This document shows positions 5,402-9,889 of a DNA stretch of 9,889 nucleotides, one piece after another. Position 1 is the first letter of the stretch. Each line of letters starts with the position of its first letter. The DNA comes from an uncultured Eubacteriales bacterium (GTDB taxonomy: Bacteria > Bacillota > Clostridia > Christensenellales > Borkfalkiaceae), in contig CAJLLH010000034.1 in NCBI GenBank assembly GCA_905207385.1, positions 1 to 9,889 of the forward strand. The letters are read 5' to 3'. A model generated the notes under the pieces. The model did no database searches. It was not told the DNA's origin and saw only the letters and a program-made list of their open reading frames with translations. The position numbers were made by a program, and so were the translations under genes.

Positions 5402-6814
5402 ATGGCGATAGAACCTAAAAAGCACCCCATGCCCGTACAGGACCCTAAGGTGCGCGCGCATAACTTTGAAGAAGTTGCGCTGGGATACGACGAAAAGACG
5501 GCAGTAGCTGAAGCGCAAAGATGCCTTAACTGCAAAAACAAACCCTGCGTTCAGGGCTGCCCCGTAAATATTTCCATACCCGAATTTATCTCCAAAGTCA
5601 AAGAAAGCAAATTTGAAGAAGCTTACGAAATCATTTCAAAAAGTTCATCGCTCCCCGCTGTATGCGGCAGGGTCTGCCCGCAGGAAACGCAATGCGAAAG
5701 CAAGTGTACTCTGGGCATAAAATTCGAGCCCGTGGGAATAGGCAGGCTTGAAAGGTTTGTTGCGGACTACCATAACAAAAATTTCAACGGCATAACTGCG
5801 GTGCCCGTTTCAAACGGACACAAAGTAGCAGTTGTCGGCTCCGGTCCTTCGGGTCTTACGTGTGCGGGCGACCTTGCAAAAAAAGGCTACCGCGTAACCG
5901 TTTTCGAGGCGCTTCACCTTGCAGGCGGCGTGCTCGTTTACGGCATTCCCGAATTCAGACTGCCTAAATCGATAGTCAAAAAAGAAACCGAAGCGCTTAA
6001 AGCTTACGGCGTGGATATTCAGACAAACGTTGTAATCGGTAAAACGCTTACCGTTGACGAACTTTTTGAAGACGGTTACGAGGCTGTTTTCATAGGTTCG
6101 GGCGCAGGTCTTCCCAGATTCATGGGTATACCCGGCGAAAGCCTTAAGGGAGTTTATTCTGCAAACGAATTCCTTACCCGCAACAACCTCATGAAAGCTT
6201 ACCGCGAAAATTCGGATACGCCAATAATGCACGCAAAGCGCGTAGCCGTAGTCGGCGGCGGCAATGTTGCCATGGACGCCGCGCGCACAGCGTTGAGACT
6301 GGGCGCTGAAAGCGTACATATCATTTACAGACGCTCCATGGAAGAGCTTCCCGCACGCCGCGAGGAAGTGGAACACGCTGAAGAAGAGGGCATCGTTTTC
6401 GATATTTTAAGAAACCCCGTAGAAATTCTCGGCTATCATAACCCCGAAAACAAGCGCGACGAGAAAAACGGTTTTGTTACCGGCATAAAAGTTATAAAAT
6501 GCGAGTTGGGCGAACCCGACGAACAGGGCAGACGCCGTCCCGTGGAAATACCGGGAAGCGAATACGTCATAGACGTTGACTGCGTCATAATGTCTATAGG
6601 CACCAGTCCCAATCCGCTTATCAAAAACACTACAAAGGGACTTGAAGTCAACCGCCGCGGCGGAATTATAGTGCAGGAAGAAACGGGCAAAACAAGCAAA
6701 GAGGGCGTATACGCGGGCGGCGACGCCGTAACGGGCGCGGCTACCGTAATTCTTGCCATGGGTGCAGGAAAAACTGCCGCTCAGGCAATAGACGAATATA
6801 TAATGTCCAAATAA
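5402..6814 (+). CDS. nfnB: NfnB / GltA-type FAD, two-[4Fe-4S] NADPH oxidoreductase subunit
   Basis: This is the NADPH-side, bifurcating subunit of Nfn, a cytoplasmic complex that reversibly couples NADH plus reduced ferredoxin to the reduction of two NADP+. The 470 aa match the family length. Two [4Fe-4S] sites sit in the N-terminal part: CLNCKNKPCVQGCP (Cys41, 44, 49, 53) and CGRVCPQETQCESKC (Cys88, 92, 98, 102). Then come the FAD loop VGSGPSGLTCA (145-155), the NADP loop VGGGNVAMDAART (284-296) and GGDAVTGAATVILAMGAGK (439-457). AGGAGGT (5387-5393), inside the end of nfnA and 8 bases before the ATG, fixes the start and implies coupled expression. Databases often label such proteins glutamate synthase (NADPH) small chain. 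The adjacent NfnA and the absence of a large glutamate synthase gene favour Nfn. A SudA-like sulfide dehydrogenase role is the main alternative. Confidence 0.92.
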   Translation: MAIEPKKHPMPVQDPKVRAHNFEEVALGYDEKTAVAEAQRCLNCKNKPCVQGCPVNISIPEFISKVKESKFEEAYEIISKSSSLPAVCGRVCPQETQCESKCTLGIKFEPVGIGRLERFVADYHNKNFNGITAVPVSNGHKVAVVGSGPSGLTCAGDLAKKGYRVTVFEALHLAGGVLVYGIPEFRLPKSIVKKETEALKAYGVDIQTNVVIGKTLTVDELFEDGYEAVFIGSGAGLPRFMGIPGESLKGVYSANEFLTRNNLMKAYRENSDTPIMHAKRVAVVGGGNVAMDAARTALRLGAESVHIIYRRSMEELPARREEVEHAEEEGIVFDILRNPVEILGYHNPENKRDEKNGFVTGIKVIKCELGEPDEQGRRRPVEIPGSEYVIDVDCVIMSIGTSPNPLIKNTTKGLEVNRRGGIIVQEETGKTSKEGVYAGGDAVTGAATVILAMGAGKTAAQAIDEYIMSK

Positions 6815-6829
6815 AACATACTGAAATTG

Positions 6830-6860
6830 AAGCGCCCGCAGCAAAAAGCCGCGGGCGCTT
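6830..6860 (+). terminator. GC-rich hairpin after nfnB, attenuator or weak terminator
   Basis: AAGCGCCCGC (6830-6839) pairs perfectly with GCGGGCGCTT (6851-6860) over 10 bases around an 11-base loop. No T-run follows; the sequence goes straight to GAGCGAGGT, which holds the next gene's ribosome-binding site. It may reduce read-through, stabilise the nfnAB message, or set the level of the gene behind it. Confidence 0.5.
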
Positions 6861-6876
6861 GAGCGAGGTAAAAATT

Positions 6877-7275
6877 ATGCAGTTACAGGAAGTATTTTCA
6901 CAGGCGGAAGAAATATCTGTTTTAAAAAACGGCGCAGGCGAAACTTACGCCGCAGGGACGGAAAAATTTGAAGAAATAGTAGCCGCGTGGAACGGAATGC
7001 TTGAAGGTTCAATCGTTATGCCCGCATTCGGAGTAAGCCTTAACGAACACACTTTAAACGCCATGAAAAACGGAGTATGGGTGGAGTTTGGGTTCGGTGA
7101 AGAAACGGTAATAGGAGAAATGCCTTTTGAAAAGCTGCTCGTTGAAGTCAGACCCGAATACAAAGGCTTTAATGTAATACGCTATATGCAAAACTGCGGA
7201 TACTCGGGAAGATGCTACTATATCGACTTGCGCGAAGGCGATATGAGCGGCTTTTACAACTATTTATCAAAATAA
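6877..7275 (+). CDS. Hypothetical cytoplasmic protein, 132 aa
   Basis: I do not recognise the family. The protein is soluble, with no signal peptide or membrane helix. It alternates short helix-like and strand-like segments, with an acidic surface and a glycine/tyrosine-rich end (YMQNCGYSGRCYYIDLREGD, residues 103-122) holding two cysteines six apart (Cys107, Cys113). I chose the ATG at 6877 because GAGGT (6865-6869) lies 7 bases upstream. A TTG at 6859 would extend it by six residues but sits inside the hairpin arm. There is no promoter in the 62 bases after nfnB, so it is probably transcribed with nfnA-nfnB, reduced by the hairpin. Codon use matches its neighbours. A role beside Nfn is only positional inference. 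Confidence 0.75.
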   Translation: MQLQEVFSQAEEISVLKNGAGETYAAGTEKFEEIVAAWNGMLEGSIVMPAFGVSLNEHTLNAMKNGVWVEFGFGEETVIGEMPFEKLLVEVRPEYKGFNVIRYMQNCGYSGRCYYIDLREGDMSGFYNYLSK

Positions 7276-7285
7276 AATTCAGTTT

Positions 7286-7312
7286 AAAGCCCGCTTTAAG
7301 CTTAAGCGCTTT
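7286..7312 (+). terminator. Weak hairpin just after the 132-aa gene
   Basis: AAAGC (7286-7290) with GCTTT (7308-7312), and GCTT (7293-7296) with AAGC (7304-7307), form a 9-bp stem with a 2-base bulge and 7-base loop. No T-run follows. It might help end the nfn transcript; evidence is thin. Confidence 0.25.
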
Positions 7313-7353
7313 ATTGCAAAAATAATGGTTTGCAACAACTTGAATATTAAAAC

Positions 7354-7378
7354 AGGCCTCCACGAACAGCGGAGGCCT
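7354..7378. terminator. Convergent-gene terminator, better on the - strand
   Basis: AGGCCTCC (7354-7361) pairs perfectly with GGAGGCCT (7371-7378) around a 9-base loop. On the - strand the stem is followed by GTTTTAATATT, a fair U-tract that ends the TSCPD gene. On the + strand only TAATTTAT follows, so it is weaker for the rightward gene. Confidence 0.75.
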
Positions 7379-7418
7379 TAATTTATGTATTTGCAAAGTA
7401 CTATGACAGACATTTTTA

Positions 7419-7670
7419 TTATTTTACGGACTGTTTGTAAGCTTCAATAGCCTTGCTGAGCTGGTCGGGGCAGGAGGTGCCGTTACGGCAAATGACGCCT
7501 TTAAGAATATTTTCAACTTCATCGATGTCTCTGCCTTCGGCAAGGAGTGCAACGCCCTGAGTGTTGCCGGTGCAGCCGCCCGCAAATTTTATGTTGCGTA
7601 TTTTATTTTCTGAATCCACGTCGAAAGTTATTGCTCGGGAGCACGTCCCGTGGGTACGGTAAGTAAACAT
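7419..7670 (-). CDS. TSCPD-domain four-cysteine protein, TIGR03905 type
   Basis: An 83-aa protein of the TSCPD family, related to a C-terminal segment of some B12-dependent ribonucleotide reductases. The namesake TSCPD lies at residues 65-69. The four cysteines expected of the TIGR03905 group are at 10 (HGTCSRAI), 33 (GGCTGN), 61 (GVICRNG) and 67 (TSCPDQL), suggesting a metal or redox site; its biochemical role is not known to me. I took the ATG at 7670 rather than an upstream one at 7784, because that would overlap the preceding gene in another frame and add 38 residues foreign to the family. There is no Shine-Dalgarno, but the ATG comes 1 base after the TGA of the DUF4364 gene (TGATATG), so translation is probably coupled. 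Confidence 0.9.
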   Translation of the reverse strand: MFTYRTHGTCSRAITFDVDSENKIRNIKFAGGCTGNTQGVALLAEGRDIDEVENILKGVICRNGTSCPDQLSKAIEAYKQSVK

Positions 7671-7671
7671 A

Positions 7672-8196
7672 TCAGTCTGAAAGGTTCTCGTATATTGCAG
7701 AATATACGTCGGTAGCCTTTTCCTCCCATTTCTTATAAATTTTGTTCGCAGTTTTTCTGTCGGGTACAACAAACTTAAGTTCAAGTATAGGCTGAACGGG
7801 CGCCAGAATTTTAAGATAAACGGTATAAGTGCCGTCTTTGTTCTGGTAATAATCTGAACGGCATTCCTGCCTGTTTCTGTAACGCGAGCTGTTCTTTTTT
7901 ACAAACTGCGAAATTTCTTCCCGAACGCTTTTAGGAATCTTTATGTAAAAGTTCGCAAGCGTTTCGCGTCCGTCGGGCGTGATGGTGTAAAGCGTATCTT
8001 CATCTTCGTTGACTATGCAGATAAAGTTATCGTCAAGAAGTTTATGAATTACGTTGACGCAGTCCATGTAACCCATCCAGTCGTTGGAGGAAGAGCACAT
8101 GTCCACAATCGTTCTTTCGGAAATGGCGCTCTCCATTTTATCGAACACGAAAAGAATTATTAATTTGTTAATAGATGTTTCTCCGGTGTTCAACAT
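7672..8196 (-). CDS. DUF4364 family winged-helix protein
   Basis: Matches the DUF4364 family common in clostridia, thought to be transcription regulators; I know no defined target. Residues 1 to about 85 look like a winged helix-turn-helix: NKLIILFVFDKM (10-21), the recognition region ISERTIVDMCSSSNDWMGYM (25-44), and the wing TLYTITPDGRETLANFY (68-84). Then comes the family signature IPKSVREEI (87-95) and a strand-rich C-terminal domain ending KKWEEKATDVYSAIYENL. I start it at the ATG at 8196 (174 aa) because the promoter -10 lies at 8238-8233, so the upstream ATG at 8241 would not be in the transcript. GAGGAT (8212-8207) lies 10 bases before 8196. It is first in a two-gene unit with the TSCPD gene and divergent from an unknown gene it might control. 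Confidence 0.9.
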   Translation of the reverse strand: MLNTGETSINKLIILFVFDKMESAISERTIVDMCSSSNDWMGYMDCVNVIHKLLDDNFICIVNEDEDTLYTITPDGRETLANFYIKIPKSVREEISQFVKKNSSRYRNRQECRSDYYQNKDGTYTVYLKILAPVQPILELKFVVPDRKTANKIYKKWEEKATDVYSAIYENLSD

Positions 8197-8232
8197 AGCG
8201 CCGTTTATCCTCGAGTGCAAAAAAGTGATATC

Positions 8233-8261
8233 ATTATACATAATTTATATTTTAAAAGCAA
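8233..8261 (-). promoter_or_regulatory. Promoter of the DUF4364-TSCPD unit
   Basis: On the - strand, TTGCTT (8261-8256), a 17-base spacer and a perfect TATAAT (8238-8233). The start would be near 8226, leaving a leader of about 30 bases with GAGGAT. This decides the DUF4364 start codon. Confidence 0.75.
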
Positions 8262-8299
8262 CTAAATACTTAAAAATTTATGTGATTTTAAAAAAGTTG

Positions 8300-8308
8300 T
8301 GGTATAAT
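8300..8308 (+). promoter_or_regulatory. Extended -10 promoter of the 254-aa gene and Nudix gene
   Basis: TGGTATAAT (8300-8308) is an extended -10 with a perfect TATAAT core. No convincing -35 lies 16-18 bases upstream, in keeping with extended -10 promoters. The start would be near 8315, about 22 bases before the ATG at 8337. Only about 40 bases separate it from the divergent promoter's -35. Confidence 0.65.
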
Positions 8309-8336
8309 TATTAAAAAGACTGTTTTGGGTAGTGTT

Positions 8337-9101
8337 ATGAAAGATACAAAAGAAGAAGTTCTCGATTTTCTTGACAAATGCGAACAACTGCGCAAAAGTA
8401 AATTCATTATGGCAACGACGCGCATTAAAGACGTGCTTAAAAGCATAGTGAACAGCGCGGCTCTTTACGAGCTGTTTCACGCCGTAACCGCCGACTTTGA
8501 TTATGTGTCTGCCAAGCGCAAGTATCTTATAACCACGCACGAGGGACTTCTCAGCCGTAGCCGCATGGTGCTGCCCGATTCCCCGGCAGACAAGCTCGCC
8601 TTCATATTCTGTCTGCTTGTGGAATTTGACCATAACTCTATAAACTTCAACGAGTTTCTTCAGCAATTTTTTGCCGAGGACGGAAGCTATTATTCAAGTT
8701 TTCACAGCTTCTGCGACAAGGTAATTGTTTCGCTTGAAAGCATTGTAGCCGAACTTTTCACTGATGAGATTGAGGGTACGCAAAGCGCTCAGTCTGCCGC
8801 CGATACGCAGAATGCTAATATTCAAAGGGGTGGTAATGAAGCCCCGAACCCCGCCGTGGCAGAAAAACTTTCCGCAGTTTCGCTTCTTATTGCGCGCGAA
8901 AAGAATATAATATCTTGTTCGGGTATGCCTGAGGCAGACAAACAGGACGGCATCTCGATGCTGTGCGAACTTGAAAGCGCGGTGCGCGAGGGGCGCGCCC
9001 AGTCGGTAGACGCTATTCTGCGCGGTTATGAATATTACTCAGCCTGTCATAACGGGTTTTCGCAGCTTATAAATCTTCTCAGCGCCGCAATGGAGGTTTG
9101 A
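8337..9101 (+). CDS. Hypothetical protein, 254 aa, two helical segments with a linker
   Basis: I do not recognise the family. Residues 1 to about 140 are mostly helical and fairly hydrophobic in places (DKLAFIFCLLVEFDHN, residues 85-100; KVIVSLESIVAELF, 128-141), but not long or pure enough to be membrane segments. Residues about 145-172 are a low-complexity linker rich in Gln, Ala, Asn and Pro (EGTQSAQSAADTQNANIQRG). Residues 175-254 return to helices (AEKLSAVSLLIAREKNIISC and on). The ATG at 8337 is preferred over a TTG at 8325; the ribosome-binding site (GGGTAG) is weak. Its end carries the GGAGG for the Nudix gene, which starts 3 bases after its stop, so the two are one operon. It could be a regulatory or scaffold protein; no function is assigned. 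Confidence 0.8.
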   Translation: MKDTKEEVLDFLDKCEQLRKSKFIMATTRIKDVLKSIVNSAALYELFHAVTADFDYVSAKRKYLITTHEGLLSRSRMVLPDSPADKLAFIFCLLVEFDHNSINFNEFLQQFFAEDGSYYSSFHSFCDKVIVSLESIVAELFTDEIEGTQSAQSAADTQNANIQRGGNEAPNPAVAEKLSAVSLLIAREKNIISCSGMPEADKQDGISMLCELESAVREGRAQSVDAILRGYEYYSACHNGFSQLINLLSAAMEV

Positions 9102-9104
9102 ATA

Positions 9105-9638
9105 ATGAATCTTGAAGAAAAAACGCTTTCCACAAAAACGCTTTACAGCGGCAAAGTTGTAACGCTTGAGCTTTCCGAAGCCGAGCTGCCAAACGGAAAC
9201 AAGGCTTTGCGCGAAGTTGTAAGGCATCCGGGCGGAGCTGCCGTTCTTTTAGTTAATGACAGCAAAATTCTGCTTGAACGCCAGTTTCGTTTTCCTTATA
9301 ATAAAGTAATATGGGAAATTCCCGCGGGCAAGCTGAACAAGGGAGAAAATCCCGAACACGCGGCGCGCAGGGAGCTTGAAGAAGAAACGGGATACTGCGC
9401 CGAAAAACTTGAAAGACTTGTGGAAGTTTACCCTTCGCCGGGCTACACAGACGAAATAATTTACGTTTTCAAAGCCGACGCGGCAACGCTTGAAAAGCAG
9501 CATCTGGACGACGACGAATTTGTAAACGCCGAATTTGTGGACATTCCGCGCATTGAGGAAATGATTGAAAGCGGCGAAATCTGCGACGCAAAGACAATTG
9601 CGGCAGTTTACAAATACCTGCACGACATTAAAAAATAA
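9105..9638 (+). CDS. Nudix hydrolase, ADP-ribose pyrophosphatase type
   Basis: Probably hydrolyses ADP-ribose to AMP and ribose 5-phosphate, clearing a reactive product of NAD breakdown. The 177 aa hold a perfect Nudix box from Gly75 to Tyr97 (G-x5-E-x7-RELEEETGY, with metal-binding Glu93 and Glu94). Pro112 in PSPGYTDE lies 15 residues after the box, the position that marks ADP-ribose pyrophosphatases within the superfamily. RQFRFP (59-64) and WEIPAG (70-75) are also typical of the NudF-like group. GGAGG (9092-9096), inside the previous gene and 8 bases before the ATG, fixes the start. It is second in the operon with the 254-aa protein. Activity on other nucleoside diphosphate sugars cannot be excluded. 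Confidence 0.93.
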   Translation: MNLEEKTLSTKTLYSGKVVTLELSEAELPNGNKALREVVRHPGGAAVLLVNDSKILLERQFRFPYNKVIWEIPAGKLNKGENPEHAARRELEEETGYCAEKLERLVEVYPSPGYTDEIIYVFKADAATLEKQHLDDDEFVNAEFVDIPRIEEMIESGEICDAKTIAAVYKYLHDIKK

Positions 9639-9647
9639 AATGATAAA

Positions 9648-9668
9648 GAGCGGCAAAATTTACCGCTC
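9648..9668 (+). terminator. Short hairpin just after the Nudix gene
   Basis: GAGCGG (9648-9653) pairs with CCGCTC (9663-9668) around a 9-base A/T loop, 10 bases after the stop codon. CTTGTAAATT follows, so it is at best a weak terminator ahead of the stronger one at 9689. Confidence 0.4.
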
Positions 9669-9688
9669 CTTGTAAATTGCAAATATAA

Positions 9689-9717
9689 AAGGGGCTGTTT
9701 CCAGCCCCTTGTTTTTT
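9689..9717. terminator. Strong intrinsic terminator, usable on both strands
   Basis: AAGGGGCTG (9689-9697) pairs perfectly with CAGCCCCTT (9702-9710) around the 4-base loop TTTC, followed by GTTTTTT on the + strand. On the - strand TTATATTT follows the stem, so it may also end the gene entering from the right. Confidence 0.9.
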
Positions 9718-9785
9718 ACCGCCCGATACTTTGCCCGAACGGCATACGGTTTTATTCTTCGCGATTTTGTTTTGCACGCAAACGC

Positions 9786-9889
9786 TTAGTTGCAGCCGCA
9801 GGAATTGCACGAGCCGCAGAAAATGTTGGAAAGCGTGCCGTTTTTCCACATCGCATAAATAAGAGCGATGAGAACAGGTGTGCAGCTGC
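9786..9889 (-). CDS. C-terminal end of a cysteine-rich small membrane protein (partial)
   Basis: The gene enters from the right edge and stops at TAA (9788-9786); the last 33 residues are visible. They show a hydrophobic stretch (TPVLIALIYAMW), then a short link and a cysteine cluster FCGSCNSCGCN at the very end (CxxCxxCxC). A membrane helix followed by a terminal cysteine cluster is the plan of the FeoB-associated Cys-rich membrane proteins, which accompany the iron transporter FeoB, and similar short clostridial proteins. The start and most of the helix lie outside the window, so the family is a guess. A different frame on the same strand is open over 9628-9849, but its product is arginine/glutamine-rich and lacks family features. 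The terminator at 9689-9717 could serve this gene on the - strand. Confidence 0.5.
   Translation of the reverse strand, partial: SCTPVLIALIYAMWKNGTLSNIFCGSCNSCGCN

Noticed and set aside
4255..5541. Long open frame opposite nfnA (428 codons, - strand)
   Set aside because: Antisense to clear NfnA/NfnB motifs, with a Phe/Tyr/Ser-rich product, no ribosome-binding site, and spanning a terminator and promoter of the + strand.
5402..6814. Glutamate synthase small subunit
   Set aside because: The family label is often applied, but no large glutamate synthase gene is present and the preceding gene is an NfnA-type subunit, so NfnB fits better.
6859..6876. TTG start extending the 132-aa protein
   Set aside because: The TTG lies in the 3' arm of a hairpin without a ribosome-binding site, whereas ATG 6877 has GAGGT at good spacing.
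7671..7784. Longer TSCPD protein starting at 7784
   Set aside because: The 38 extra residues are an out-of-frame reading of the end of the DUF4364 gene and are foreign to the family.
8197..8241. Longer DUF4364 protein starting at 8241
   Set aside because: That ATG lies inside the promoter spacer, upstream of the expected transcript start, and adds 15 residues I do not associate with the family.

Overview
The window looks like chromosome of an anaerobic, fermentative Firmicute of the class Clostridia, probably an uncultivated gut lineage. The evidence is a fused AdhE, an NfnA/NfnB pair, a DUF4364 regulator next to a four-cysteine TSCPD protein, strong AGGAGG ribosome-binding sites, and moderate-GC genes set in very AT-rich spacers with sigma-A-type promoters. 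I cannot name a genus from sequence alone.

Layout, left to right. A bidirectional terminator (47-75) ends a leftward gene for a small single-pass membrane protein (96-542). An AT-rich intergenic region (543-831) carries back-to-back promoters and several symmetrical or repeated motifs that look like operators. A rightward operon follows: adhE (832-3441), then an APH-like small-molecule kinase gene 14 bases after its stop, closed by a terminator (4231-4260). A second rightward unit starts from an extended -10 promoter placed so close to the gene that the transcript would be almost leaderless. It encodes an NfnA-type flavoprotein with an extra 85-residue N-terminal domain (4303-5400), NfnB (5402-6814), and, past a GC-rich hairpin, an unknown 132-residue protein (6877-7275).

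After a shared convergent terminator (7354-7378), a leftward pair lies head to tail with 1 base between them: a DUF4364 winged-helix protein, then a TSCPD protein. Their promoter faces a rightward promoter for an unknown 254-residue protein and an ADP-ribose-pyrophosphatase-like Nudix hydrolase. A strong terminator (9689-9717) follows, and the right edge cuts a leftward gene whose tail is a cysteine-rich small membrane protein.

How the genes may work together (inference): AdhE turns acetyl-CoA into ethanol and consumes two NADH. NfnAB exchanges electrons between NADH, reduced ferredoxin and NADPH. Side by side they form a redox-balancing block, with the kinase as an unexplained partner of adhE. 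The remaining genes look like housekeeping or uncharacterised clostridial families. I see no mobile element, CRISPR array, tRNA or rRNA. The best leads for something undescribed are the NfnA N-terminal domain with its possible dual start, the adhE-kinase operon, the repeat architecture of the adhE promoter, and the internal start signal at the AdhE domain boundary.
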